A stretch of 64,000 nt of DNA, from the NCBI RefSeq assembly GCF_037963865.1, contig NZ_CP150170.1, positions 6,944,001-7,008,000 of the forward strand. Direction: 5' to 3'. Shown piece by piece: positions 1-9,166 of the stretch. Made by a program: the position numbers and the translations under genes. The notes beneath the pieces were generated by a model, which worked only from the letters and a program-made list of their open reading frames with translations, made no database searches and was not told the origin of the DNA. The stretch's first letter is position 1. The number at the start of each line of letters is the position of its first letter. Source of the stretch: Paenibacillus sp. FSL R10-2734. Lineage in GTDB: Bacteria > Bacillota > Bacilli > Paenibacillales > Paenibacillaceae.

Positions 1-1687
1 CAATACGAAGAATATCATTAAAATCATCTGCCCCAGTAATCACTTCGGTCGCACCCGACCAGCTAATCGTTGTTGGCTGACGACTGCCCTTAACCATTGT
101 GAATTCTTCGACTGTGATTCCGCATAAATCCCTAGCAGCACCTGGGAAAGGACGCATATAGCATTGGCCGCGTTCATCCTTATAGCCGGTTCTGCATCCG
201 AAGATCAGTTTTCCACCTTGCTGAACATATGCATCTAGGAGTGACGCTGTCTCATCTGTCATGATCGCCGGGTGAGGATAGATAAGCACGTCGTACCGTG
301 CAAGCTCTTCCAGCGTTGTCTTTTTGCGTAAATAGAGTACGTCATTTGGGATATGCTTCCGCTGAAGGGCCTTGTACCACTCCTTGTTACTCTTCCACAT
401 AAATGGACCATGCCAAACATCGTATTCTCCATCCCACTCATTAGCATAATCACGAACAATAGCAACGTTAGCCTGATTACGTGTACCGACAAGCGCTTGA
501 CCTGCCGCTGCCAACTCTTGACCGATCTGTCCCGCTTCCCGCACTCTTCGGTTCGGCTGGTTATGGTAGTCGTTAATGCCATGCCAATAAATTTCATTGC
601 CCATCGTAGCGGTCCGCCAGCGGAAATATAGCACCATGTCGGCGCCATGAGCGATCGATTGATAGGTCCATAACCGCATCTGTCCCGGCTTCGGAGAAGG
701 CATATCCATCCGGTTCACCCATCCCCCAGGTCCCGACTGCTGCTCCATAATACAGAAATTCGGGGAAATGGAACGAACAACCGATAATGACAGCCCCCAG
801 CCTCTATCATTCAGCGGATTCTGCTCATTCGGATCATAAAAAATAGTAGAGAACTGAGGATAGGAATCATAGCTGAAGAAATCTAGCAATCCATCCGTCA
901 ATTCATGACTGTCGAGATGCCCGAACAGACCGTTTGTTGTTACCCATTGCTTAGGGGCGAGTTTACGGATGATATCCGCTTGGTTTTTGGCAAAAGAAAT
1001 CGTATTGTCCGATATGAACCTTTTTTCATCCAAAGCCTGATGAGGATTGGGCTGCTTAGGTGATGGAGTCGGACGTGGAAGATATACCTGAGACCAATCA
1101 CTGTAGCTCTGATTCCAAAAAACAGCCCCCCAAGCCTCGTTTAGCTGCTCAAGCGTGACATATTTATGCTGCAGCCATTCCCGAAAAGCCCTGTGGTCAC
1201 TCTCCGAATAAAATTCACTGATCTCGCAGTTCAGTTCATTATCAATTTGCCAGCCAACCACACCCGGATGATTCCCATAATGTTCAGCCATTTGTTCCGT
1301 AATCCGCGCACACAGCTCACGGTATTTGAGGCTGCTGTAATTATAATGACGGCGCATGCCATGCTGAAGCGTAACACCTTCATAGGTCACATTGAGTACT
1401 TCTGGATACTTATAGGTCAGCCAAGCTGGAGGTGTAGCCGTCGGAGTGCCAAGCACAACCTGAAGACCATGTTTATGAGCTAGATCAATCACTCGATCAA
1501 AGAGCCCGAACTGAAATTCACCCTCAGCAGGTTCGAAAATCGACCAGGCAAACTCCCCGATCCGTATGATCGTGAAGCCTAATTCTCGCATCCGGCGATA
1601 ATCGTCCTCCCACATGCTTTCCGGCCAGTGCTCCGGATAATAACAGACGCCAAGCTCGAACTTTTCTGTTGCGACAGGTTTCTTCAT
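1..1687 (-). CDS. Beta-galactosidase, GH42 (3' end outside window)
   Basis: The reading frame is open from an ATG at 1687 to the window edge, giving about 562 residues of a family usually near 670-690. It should hydrolyse terminal beta-galactosides in the cytoplasm; there is no signal peptide. The N-terminus reads ELGVCYYPEHW, the classic GH42 opening. The acid/base Glu is visible in WQIDNEL (about E151) and the nucleophile Glu in CIMEQQSGPGG (about E315), followed by the start of the beta-galactosidase trimerisation domain. Two ATGs are adjacent (1690 and 1687). GGAGGT lies 5 nt before the second, so I prefer 1687. It is divergent from an AraC regulator and is probably its target. Confidence 0.93.
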   Translation of the reverse strand, partial: MKKPVATEKFELGVCYYPEHWPESMWEDDYRRMRELGFTIIRIGEFAWSIFEPAEGEFQFGLFDRVIDLAHKHGLQVVLGTPTATPPAWLTYKYPEVLNVTYEGVTLQHGMRRHYNYSSLKYRELCARITEQMAEHYGNHPGVVGWQIDNELNCEISEFYSESDHRAFREWLQHKYVTLEQLNEAWGAVFWNQSYSDWSQVYLPRPTPSPKQPNPHQALDEKRFISDNTISFAKNQADIIRKLAPKQWVTTNGLFGHLDSHELTDGLLDFFSYDSYPQFSTIFYDPNEQNPLNDRGWGLSLSVVRSISPNFCIMEQQSGPGGWVNRMDMPSPKPGQMRLWTYQSIAHGADMVLYFRWRTATMGNEIYWHGINDYHNQPNRRVREAGQIGQELAAAGQALVGTRNQANVAIVRDYANEWDGEYDVWHGPFMWKSNKEWYKALQRKHIPNDVLYLRKKTTLEELARYDVLIYPHPAIMTDETASLLDAYVQQGGKLIFGCRTGYKDERGQCYMRPFPGAARDLCGITVEEFTMVKGSRQPTTISWSGATEVITGADDFNDILRI

Positions 1688-1762
1688 CATTACCTCCAAA
1701 GTATTAAAAATATGCTTTCGGTATTTTATAATTCTATTGTAGTATCAGTGATAAGAACCCTT

Positions 1763-1799
1763 ATATAACAAAATATTGCGATCATATAACAATATTGCG
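1763..1799. promoter_or_regulatory. Direct repeat, probable AraC-type operator
   Basis: Two copies of ATATAACA(AA)ATATTGCG lie head to tail at 1763-1780 and 1784-1799, about 20 bp apart (two helical turns), between the divergent GH42 and AraC genes. On the GH42 side they lie upstream of a TACAAT -10-like element that lacks a good -35, the layout of an activator-dependent promoter. The regulator is inferred from position only. Confidence 0.5.
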
Positions 1800-1847
1800 T
1801 GATTGCCTTGGTTCACCTAGGGCATCTAGAAATGGGAGGCTCCAAAC

Positions 1848-2687
1848 ATGAAGAAACAATGGTATTTGCCGAATCCGGCTTTTTCAAAATATGTCTGTTA
1901 TCCTGAGTTTCTAGGTCATTACACTGACTTTCCACAGCATACAGAGAGAAGAAGTGAAGGGTTTCTGGGAAGCTATAATCTACATTTGATCTTTGGTGGG
2001 GAGGGCTATGTATTTCATGACGGAGAACGCATTCCCATGAGCAGAGGAAGAGGTTTCCTATACCCTAAAGGGGCCTATCAGCAGTATGGCTCCGATCTAG
2101 GAGATCCTTGGGATGTTCGCTGGGTTCATTTCGGGACTGAAATTGCTTTACCCTTACTAGAGGATGCTGACCAGTCTCGTGCATACTTATTCACCTTTGA
2201 TCCAGAAGCCAAGCTAGACGATCTATTCGACGAAATGTACTCGCTCAGCGAATCTTACGTGACACGTAGTGAGCCAAGACTATCCGCACTACTCTATGAA
2301 CTTCTAGTGAAATTGCTACAGAACTCCGAGCCGCTTCACGGTTCAGTACCTCACGAGGTCAGACAGTCTATCCGCAGTGCCGCAGATATCATTCATGTCG
2401 AATGTGCCCGCCCATGGTCACTGGAATCGATGGCGAGACTAACAGGGTATAGCAGCTATCATTTTCTACGACTGTTCCGAATGATTATGGGCAAAACACC
2501 CAACCGTTACTTAACGGATTGTCGACTGGCCAGAGCCAAGCTTCTACTTGTATCTACTGGGCTCTCTGTTGCTCAGGTAGCGATACAATCAGGCTTTGCC
2601 CAATCCAGCTATTTCATTAAAGTGTTCAGAAAGTTTGAGGGCATGTCCCCTGTGAAGTATCGGCAAGCATTCGGATCATCTTCTTGA
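1848..2687 (+). CDS. AraC family transcriptional regulator
   Basis: This 279-residue protein has an N-terminal cupin-like arabinose-binding domain (about residues 40-110, including HLIFGGEGYVFHDG). Its C-terminus carries two helix-turn-helix motifs (about 180-275: SLESMARLTGYSSYHFLRLF and VAQVAIQSGFAQSSYFIKVF). It is likely a sugar-responsive activator of the divergent beta-galactosidase and perhaps of the neighbouring alpha-galactosidase operon. GGGAGG lies about 10 nt before the ATG. The effector cannot be read from sequence. Confidence 0.93.
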   Translation: MKKQWYLPNPAFSKYVCYPEFLGHYTDFPQHTERRSEGFLGSYNLHLIFGGEGYVFHDGERIPMSRGRGFLYPKGAYQQYGSDLGDPWDVRWVHFGTEIALPLLEDADQSRAYLFTFDPEAKLDDLFDEMYSLSESYVTRSEPRLSALLYELLVKLLQNSEPLHGSVPHEVRQSIRSAADIIHVECARPWSLESMARLTGYSSYHFLRLFRMIMGKTPNRYLTDCRLARAKLLLVSTGLSVAQVAIQSGFAQSSYFIKVFRKFEGMSPVKYRQAFGSSS

Positions 2688-2709
2688 ATACTTATACCAA
2701 CACAAAAAA

Positions 2710-2745
2710 CAAGCCAAGAACCGCGCTCTTAGCTTGCTTTCTTTT
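2710..2745. terminator. Bidirectional Rho-independent terminator
   Basis: An imperfect stem (CAAGC-CAAGA paired with TCTT-A-GCTTG, loop about 7 nt) is followed by a T-rich run on the plus strand and preceded by an A run that serves the minus strand. It lies between the convergent AraC and alpha-galactosidase genes. Confidence 0.7.
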
Positions 2746-2757
2746 GAAATAAACGGT

Positions 2758-4911
2758 CTATTCCCGTGCCTTCAGCTTATAACATCCGCTAACATAATCC
2801 TGCTGGATATCCGGTAGCGTTAGTCCTATCTGCATCAATCGATCACCGCCATAAACCTCACCACTCGCTTCCAGTACATAATCGAGTTCTGGATTCAGGC
2901 CATTCAGCTTCAAGCTGCGGCGGGGCGGGTGCGGCACAGCCATTACCCGGAAGTAATAAACGAGCGCCTCACACTGATCGTCTGAGACGAACATCCATGC
3001 CGTTTCGTTACCCTCGAACGGGCTTTGCAGACGGTACAGATTGCCCTGCTGTACAAGACTTCGGATCTGTTTATAGTTCGCAACCTGTTCCTTCACAAGC
3101 TCCTTCTCTTCGTCTGTAAACTTCGTAAGATCCAGCTCGTAACCGAAATTACCGGACATAGCTACATCTCCACGGAAGGACAGCGGGGTGATCCGCCCTA
3201 CCTGATGATTCGGCACAGCGGACACATGCGCACCTATCGAACTAACCGGATACACCAGACTTGTTCCATACTGAATCTTTAGCCGTTCCACAGCATCCGT
3301 ATCATCACTAGTCCAGGTCTGCGGCATGTAATGCAGCATGCCTGGGTCAAAACGGCCACCACCACTACAGCAGCTCTCAAACAGAATATTTGGAAACTCT
3401 GAAGTGATTTGCTCCAATAGTTCATACAGACCAAGCACATAACGATGTGCGGTTTCCCCTTGGCGTTCAGCTGGTAGCTCTGCAGAGCCAATCTCCGTTA
3501 AACAACGGTTCATATCCCATTTCACATAGCTAATGGGCACAGTCGAGAAAATCTGGGACAGCGACTCATAAATATACTGGCGCACATCCTCCCGAGTATA
3601 GTCCAGCACCAGTTGCCAGCGCGCTTCGCTGCGGCGACGTCCCGGTACATGCAGACACCAGTCGGGATGCTTCCGGTAGAGCTCACTGTCTGGCGAGATC
3701 ATTTCCGGTTCGAACCAGAGGCCGAACTGCAAGCCTAGATTGTTGACGCGCTGGGCGACATCAGTCAATCCACCTGGAAGCTTGCGCAGATCCTCCACCC
3801 AATCTCCGAGAGAGGAGTTGTCTGCATCTCTTTTGCCAAACCAGCCATCATCCAGCACGAATAGCTCGATCCCAAGCTTCGCTCCTTCGGCCGCAATCGA
3901 CTCCAGTTTGTCCGCGTTGAAGTTGAAATAGGTAGCTTCCCAGTTGTTGACCAGAATCGGCCGTTCCTTGTCTCTATATAACCCTCTGCATAAACGGGTC
4001 CGGTATAGACGGTGATAGGTTCTCGACATTTCCCCGATCCCCTCGGATGAATACACCATAACTACCTCTGGGGTCTGGAATTGTTCCCCCGGCTCAAGCA
4101 GCCACGAGAAATCAAAGGAGTTCAGCCCCATCGTAAACCGTGTCATCCCAAAGGAATCAACCTCTGCCTCGGCTTCAAAGCCTCCACTATACACAAGACT
4201 GAAGCCGTATGCCTCGCCATGATTTTCATTCGTTTCAGGTTTCACCAGCGCTGCAAATGGATTTAACTGATGGCTGCTCATCCCTCTGCGGCTCCCAATG
4301 GTCGTTCCGCCTTGCATCAGACGTCTGCGAGTCAGATTACCTTCCCTTGACCAAGCTCCTGCCAAATAGATCATATCCATTTCGCCAGCATGAAAATCAA
4401 CACTAGCACTCAGTGCTCGGAGTAATTGGAGCTTGGATTCCCCACCATTTGTGAACTCCACAGAGCGGGTAATTACGTTGGAATGCTCATATATGGTATA
4501 TCGTAAAATAACAGTTACCTTGGCGTAATCATCCTTAAGCGTAAGCTCCAACGTCTGTGCTTCTTGATCAGACTCTACATATACCGAAGGCAAGCCAGCA
4601 AGCGCTGGTTTACCCTTCATTACCCGATACCCGCTGTATTTCAATTCCGTGATACGTGTGCCATCTTCAAGCCGAATTTGATAGGCAGGCGTTCTGAAAT
4701 CTCCCGTGCCGTATTGTGGGTATTCCTGCGGAAGCCGGTCGAGACCTGTATTCCCCCCTAGATTCAACAGCCCTTCCAAGTTGCTGTCACTACGCAGCTT
4801 TTTCCCCCAATACACATGTGCCGGATAATCATTAATAAGCTGAAGAATATAGCTCATGCCTGCACTCTGTAAATGGAACAATCCTTTATCTTCATGAACC
4901 GAAATCCCCAT
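2758..4911 (-). CDS. Alpha-galactosidase, GH36
   Basis: At 717 residues it has the length usual for bacterial GH36 enzymes, which remove alpha-1,6-galactose from raffinose-type sugars and galactomannan side chains. Visible landmarks are the TIM-barrel segment LDDGWFGKRD, the nucleophile Asp in KWDMNR (D466), the SCCSGGGRFDPG segment and the acid/base Asp in TSDDTDAVERL (about D536). No signal peptide is present, so it acts on imported oligosaccharides. AAGGAGTAGGAG directly precedes the ATG. It follows the beta-mannosidase by 26 nt and is surely its operon partner. Confidence 0.95.
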   Translation of the reverse strand: MGISVHEDKGLFHLQSAGMSYILQLINDYPAHVYWGKKLRSDSNLEGLLNLGGNTGLDRLPQEYPQYGTGDFRTPAYQIRLEDGTRITELKYSGYRVMKGKPALAGLPSVYVESDQEAQTLELTLKDDYAKVTVILRYTIYEHSNVITRSVEFTNGGESKLQLLRALSASVDFHAGEMDMIYLAGAWSREGNLTRRRLMQGGTTIGSRRGMSSHQLNPFAALVKPETNENHGEAYGFSLVYSGGFEAEAEVDSFGMTRFTMGLNSFDFSWLLEPGEQFQTPEVVMVYSSEGIGEMSRTYHRLYRTRLCRGLYRDKERPILVNNWEATYFNFNADKLESIAAEGAKLGIELFVLDDGWFGKRDADNSSLGDWVEDLRKLPGGLTDVAQRVNNLGLQFGLWFEPEMISPDSELYRKHPDWCLHVPGRRRSEARWQLVLDYTREDVRQYIYESLSQIFSTVPISYVKWDMNRCLTEIGSAELPAERQGETAHRYVLGLYELLEQITSEFPNILFESCCSGGGRFDPGMLHYMPQTWTSDDTDAVERLKIQYGTSLVYPVSSIGAHVSAVPNHQVGRITPLSFRGDVAMSGNFGYELDLTKFTDEEKELVKEQVANYKQIRSLVQQGNLYRLQSPFEGNETAWMFVSDDQCEALVYYFRVMAVPHPPRRSLKLNGLNPELDYVLEASGEVYGGDRLMQIGLTLPDIQQDYVSGCYKLKARE

Positions 4912-4937
4912 CTCCTACTCCTTCTCTCTTTTAGGAT

Positions 4938-7490
4938 TTACAGCAAAGCTTCGCTCACAAAATCAACCATCGATTGAACCCTTAGCCCTTTAGGAACGGC
5001 CGGAGTCCAGTCCCTTCCATCCTTCCCGCGTAGCGAGATCTCTATCGTCTTGGACTGACCAGGGAGTAGATCAAAGTAATTATCAGAGAAAATCCCTTCG
5101 TCTTCTGAGGTCAGGTATACGCCTCTAGACAATACATCACTTGACACTGTGAAGCTTAAACCATCACTATTCGGAGTTTCCGTTACGGTAATTACTGAAC
5201 GCTGCAACGGAATTTCTTTTTCCGGGACAAAATAATGCACCTTGCGGTCTATCGTCTGACCATCAGCCTGCAAGCAGATTTCAAGCAATACATCGTCCGA
5301 TCTCTGACCTTCTACCAGTTCTGCAACAGGAGACGAGAATACGATAGCAGCAGAATCGGCTCCCAGCTCAACCGGATGTGTCCACTCTCGCAGCACCGAA
5401 CCGTTAAACTGATACAACTTAAATACCAACTCTGCGTTCATTGCTTTTATTAAATCAGATACGACATGAACGTCTATCCGCTCACGGTCAGTTCCGTCGA
5501 TAGACAACAGAACATCCTGAAAGCTCTTGCGGACGGTATATTGCAATGCTTTCCAGCGACCGTTGTAATCCATGCCTGCCCAAGAAGCGACCGGCCAGCA
5601 ATCATTCATCTGCCAGTATAAAGTGCCCATACAATAAGGTTTATTTCTTCTGTGACTTTCAATCGCCATTCGAATCGCTTCGGCCTGTAGGATATGACTC
5701 ATATACAGAAATGATTTGAAATCCTTCGGCTGCGGCAGATACATATCCATGTATTCCTTGATCAGCAGATTTCCGCGTCCATTCTTCTGATGAGCCAGCA
5801 TCACCTCTGAGGTAAGCTCCAAATCCTGCTCTTCCGCATAGCTCATTACGGTCTTCAGTTCCGGGAACGACTGGAAGCCGTATTCACTCATAAAGCGACC
5901 AACCTTCGTATTATAATTCTCAAAAGGCTCAATCCCGTGCCAGACGCCCCAGTAATGAACATCACCATCGCCTACAATCCGCGTCGCATGTTGATTCATA
6001 TCTCCAGTCAAGTTCCGCATCGGCGAAGACGGCCAATAGTCCACATCTGGATGGAACGCGGCTACAGCCTCAGGCAGAATACGGTGGAATATTTCCTCAT
6101 AATCAGCCCACATGGTCGCTCTATGCTCAGCGCTGAGTTTTTCTTTCCAGCCCCAGCCCATATTCTCTTCAAACTGTGACCAAGCCGAATCAATCTCGTT
6201 ATTGCCACACCATAGAGCGATGCAGGGATGATTGCGCAATCTTTTGACGTTATATTCCGCTTCTTTCTTCACATTCGCAAGGAATGCTTCATCCCCCGGA
6301 TACATGCTGCAAGCAAACATGAAGTCCTGCCAGACCAACAGCCCGTATTCATCACAGAGCTTGTAAAAAATCTCCTCTTCATAAAACCCGCCGCCCCAAA
6401 CGCGCAGCATATTCATGTTCGATTCTACCGCCGTGGCAATTTCATGCCGATACCGTTCCTCGGTTACTTCTGTGATGAAGCTATCATTCGGAATATGGTT
6501 AGCACCTTTGGCGAAGACCGACACACCATTCAGCGCAAAAGAAAACGAAGCTCCCTTGGCATCATGCTCCCGAATCAGTTGAATGCTGCGGAGTCCGGTT
6601 CTTACGCTTTTGCTCCCCTCAACTTCCGTACCCTGCACCAAATCCGCTTGGAATGTATATAAATGCGGCTCGCCTAGCCCTCTGCACCACCAGAGCTGCG
6701 GCTGGTCTACCACAATATCCAGCTCTATTTGCTGAATGCCACACTCTAAAGTAACCGCTTGCATCCACTCTAAACCATCTGCACTCATTCGCAGCATTCC
6801 CTGCCATGCCACAGGAGCATCTACTTCTATGATTGCCGTTAGTCGAGCCTCTTCCTTAGTGATTACATTTTGGCGGATATATAGATCTGTGATCTGAACT
6901 GCGTCACGTCCCACAAGAGATGCCTCACGCCAAATCCCACTGGTCAAGAAACGAGGGCCCCAGTCCCAGCCGTAATGGTAAGGAGCTTTGCGAGCAAAAA
7001 CACTAATCCGCTGTTCATCTAGTCCCCCAAGCTCGGATTGATCATTCGGTGCAGGTAATGCATACCCCAGCTTCGCTAGTTTAGGCAGATCCTCTTTTAC
7101 TACAGAGCGGAATCTCACTCTTATATTGTTCTCTCCAGTTTTCAGCTGATCTTTGACATCCACTTTCCACGCTAAGAACATATTGTCCGCAGCAAGTACA
7201 TGTACATTATTCACATACACGTCAGCATATGTATCAAGACCTTCAAAGATCAGCTCCGTGCAAGTAAGCTCTGACCACTCTTCACCAAGCTGCAAAGTCG
7301 TTTGATATTCCCAGTCCTTCTTATCAATCCATTGTAGCTCATGTTCATTTGTTCCATAGAAGGGATCCGCAATCTTTCCGTTCTTCAGTAAATCCGTATG
7401 GACCGTGCCTGGCACAGTAGCCGGAAGCCATTCCTCATCGCCGCAGCCTCTAAATTCCCACTTTGCAAGTTTCATCTCTAGATGTTTCAT
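4938..7490 (-). CDS. Beta-mannosidase, GH2
   Basis: An 850-residue GH2 enzyme that releases mannose from beta-mannosides. The order is sugar-binding domain (about 1-180), immunoglobulin-like domain, then a TIM barrel with the acid/base Glu in LWCGNNE (E432) and the nucleophile Glu in MSEYGFQSFPE (E536), and beta-sandwich domains at the C-terminus. The WCGNNE signature points to beta-mannosidase rather than beta-galactosidase within GH2. It is cytoplasmic (no signal peptide). GAGGAGG precedes the ATG. As first gene of the operon with alpha-galactosidase, it suggests galactomannan oligosaccharide breakdown. Confidence 0.94.
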   Translation of the reverse strand: MKHLEMKLAKWEFRGCGDEEWLPATVPGTVHTDLLKNGKIADPFYGTNEHELQWIDKKDWEYQTTLQLGEEWSELTCTELIFEGLDTYADVYVNNVHVLAADNMFLAWKVDVKDQLKTGENNIRVRFRSVVKEDLPKLAKLGYALPAPNDQSELGGLDEQRISVFARKAPYHYGWDWGPRFLTSGIWREASLVGRDAVQITDLYIRQNVITKEEARLTAIIEVDAPVAWQGMLRMSADGLEWMQAVTLECGIQQIELDIVVDQPQLWWCRGLGEPHLYTFQADLVQGTEVEGSKSVRTGLRSIQLIREHDAKGASFSFALNGVSVFAKGANHIPNDSFITEVTEERYRHEIATAVESNMNMLRVWGGGFYEEEIFYKLCDEYGLLVWQDFMFACSMYPGDEAFLANVKKEAEYNVKRLRNHPCIALWCGNNEIDSAWSQFEENMGWGWKEKLSAEHRATMWADYEEIFHRILPEAVAAFHPDVDYWPSSPMRNLTGDMNQHATRIVGDGDVHYWGVWHGIEPFENYNTKVGRFMSEYGFQSFPELKTVMSYAEEQDLELTSEVMLAHQKNGRGNLLIKEYMDMYLPQPKDFKSFLYMSHILQAEAIRMAIESHRRNKPYCMGTLYWQMNDCWPVASWAGMDYNGRWKALQYTVRKSFQDVLLSIDGTDRERIDVHVVSDLIKAMNAELVFKLYQFNGSVLREWTHPVELGADSAAIVFSSPVAELVEGQRSDDVLLEICLQADGQTIDRKVHYFVPEKEIPLQRSVITVTETPNSDGLSFTVSSDVLSRGVYLTSEDEGIFSDNYFDLLPGQSKTIEISLRGKDGRDWTPAVPKGLRVQSMVDFVSEALL

Positions 7491-7579
7491 ATTATCCTCC
7501 TCATATCTCTTCTACCATTTCATTGAATCCGCTTGATATTATTTGTATTTTGTTATCCATTCGTTAGGTATATACTAAT

Positions 7580-7594
7580 TATAAACGCTCAAAC
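7580..7594. promoter_or_regulatory. Cre-like element in divergent promoter region
   Basis: ATAAACGCTCAAACA shares the AAACGCT core with the perfect cre at 7665-7678. On the minus strand it overlaps a TATAAT -10-like hexamer that could serve the beta-mannosidase operon. It is a degenerate match only. Confidence 0.3.
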
Positions 7595-7653
7595 AAAACA
7601 AATAAAGACAATAAATAATAATACAATACATTTCTAAACAGTTTGTTTAACGC

Positions 7654-7678
7654 TATAATCTTCATGTAAACGCTAACA
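7654..7678 (+). promoter_or_regulatory. Sugar ABC promoter -10 and perfect cre site
   Basis: TATAAT at 7654-7659 is followed at 7665-7678 by TGTAAACGCTAACA, which fits the Bacillus CcpA consensus TGWAANCGNTNWCA at every defined position. The cre covers roughly +1 to +13, the classical position for catabolite repression. The -35 is poor, so the promoter probably also needs the YesN-type regulator encoded downstream. Confidence 0.7.
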
Positions 7679-7703
7679 ATAAAACTAAAAAGGGGATTAG
7701 AGC

Positions 7704-9056
7704 ATGAGTAAAAAGTTATATTCGTTATCTTTTGTTATGATTATGGCATTATCATCAGCCATTGCTGGCTGCGGTTCAAACACTAACAACAACACGAATA
7801 ACAGCGCTGCCGCAACAGATAAACCCACAGCAACTAATGCAGAGAATACAGCTGGTAACACAACAAGCAATGCAGCTGCTGAACCTGCAGCAGGAGCTGA
7901 TACCAGCGGTAAAATCACCTTTCTAACCAACAGAACAGATATGATCGGCAAAGAATACGACGAATATTTAAAGCGCTTTAATGAGAAATACCCGAATATT
8001 AAAGTCGAATTTGAAGCTTCCCAAACGGATTATAATCAACAAGCTAAAGTGAGAATGGCCAGTGGTGAGCTTCCTGACGTTATGTTCATCCCTACTATTC
8101 CTAACTCCGACCTGCCGAAGTATTTCGCTTCTCTAGATGATCTCGGTCTGAATGACCAAGTCACCTTTAAAGACTTCAAATCCTTTGATGGTAAGCTATA
8201 CGGGATTACTACCGGGAACTCTACTTCAGGGATTGTATATAACAAAAAAGCATTTGCCGATGCCGGCATTACAGAAGTCCCTAAGACTTGGGATGAGTTT
8301 CTGGCTGCCTGCGAGAAGCTGAAAGAAAAAGGTGTCATTCCTCTGGCTTCCAACTTCAAAGACAAATGGCCGCTCAATGACTGGGTGTATGCAGTACCAC
8401 GTGTGATTGAAGGTAAAGCAGACTTCCCAAATGAAAAGCTAAATACAGATACACCTTTCACTATGGATAATGGATACGGCAAAGCACTTGGACTGCTGAG
8501 AGAGCTGAATGAAAAAGGCTATCTGGAAAAAGACATTAACTCCACCAACTGGGAACAATCGAAAAAAGACATTGCTTCCGGTAAATTCGCAATGTACTTC
8601 CTGGGCAACTGGGTTATCAATCAAGTCATTGGCGCCGGCACTACTGCTGACAATGTAGGCTTCTTCCCACTTCCTTATGACAATTCAGGTACACCGTCTG
8701 CTCCACTAAGCCCAGACTTCTTCTACGCGGTATCCAAGAACAGTAAAAGTGTAGATGCGGCTAAGGTTTTTGTGAAATGGATGATTGAAGAGTCCGGTTA
8801 CGAAGATTTTGCAGGCTTCATCTCCCCACTGAAAGGGAAGGAATCCTCGCTTGCTCAGCTTAAGGAGTTCCAATCCACGGGCGTGGTATTGCAAGAGGGT
8901 ACTGTAGATGACGCTAAAGTAACTGAAATTAGCAATAAAGCACAGCTTGACTTGCCAGCAGTTGTACAGGAATTCGTTCTTGCTAAAGATCCACAATCGG
9001 TCTTTGACAAATGGAACAAGGCTTGGGCTAAAGCTAAGAAAGACCTCGGCTATTAA
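7704..9056 (+). CDS. Sugar ABC transporter substrate-binding lipoprotein
   Basis: A 450-residue extracellular solute-binding protein (SBP family 1). It has a lipoprotein signal ending in the lipobox AIAGCGS and then a low-complexity Asn/Thr/Ala linker (about residues 25-70). The mature part starts GKITFLTNRTD and contains the family segment LPDVMFIPT. It should capture an oligosaccharide outside the membrane for the two permeases downstream. No ATPase is encoded nearby, as usual for CUT1 importers that share an MsmX-type ATPase. The mannosidase and galactosidase neighbours suggest a galactomannan-derived ligand. Confidence 0.93.
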   Translation: MSKKLYSLSFVMIMALSSAIAGCGSNTNNNTNNSAAATDKPTATNAENTAGNTTSNAAAEPAAGADTSGKITFLTNRTDMIGKEYDEYLKRFNEKYPNIKVEFEASQTDYNQQAKVRMASGELPDVMFIPTIPNSDLPKYFASLDDLGLNDQVTFKDFKSFDGKLYGITTGNSTSGIVYNKKAFADAGITEVPKTWDEFLAACEKLKEKGVIPLASNFKDKWPLNDWVYAVPRVIEGKADFPNEKLNTDTPFTMDNGYGKALGLLRELNEKGYLEKDINSTNWEQSKKDIASGKFAMYFLGNWVINQVIGAGTTADNVGFFPLPYDNSGTPSAPLSPDFFYAVSKNSKSVDAAKVFVKWMIEESGYEDFAGFISPLKGKESSLAQLKEFQSTGVVLQEGTVDDAKVTEISNKAQLDLPAVVQEFVLAKDPQSVFDKWNKAWAKAKKDLGY

Positions 9057-9092
9057 TTCAAACCTTTGTTGATTAGAAGTACACTACGGCGC

Positions 9093-9128
9093 AAAATGGA
9101 TTATCGCCTTTACGGATAATCCATTTTT
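9093..9128 (+). terminator. Intra-operon terminator/attenuator
   Basis: A perfect 13-bp stem (AAAATGGATTATC with GATAATCCATTTT, loop 9 nt) ends in a T run. It lies between the binding-protein gene and the first permease. Such a hairpin normally makes the binding protein more abundant than the membrane subunits, by partial termination or by protecting the 3' end. Confidence 0.8.
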
Positions 9129-9166
9129 CCTTTCCATACCATGCTTTTACGAAAGAAGGTCTAGCG

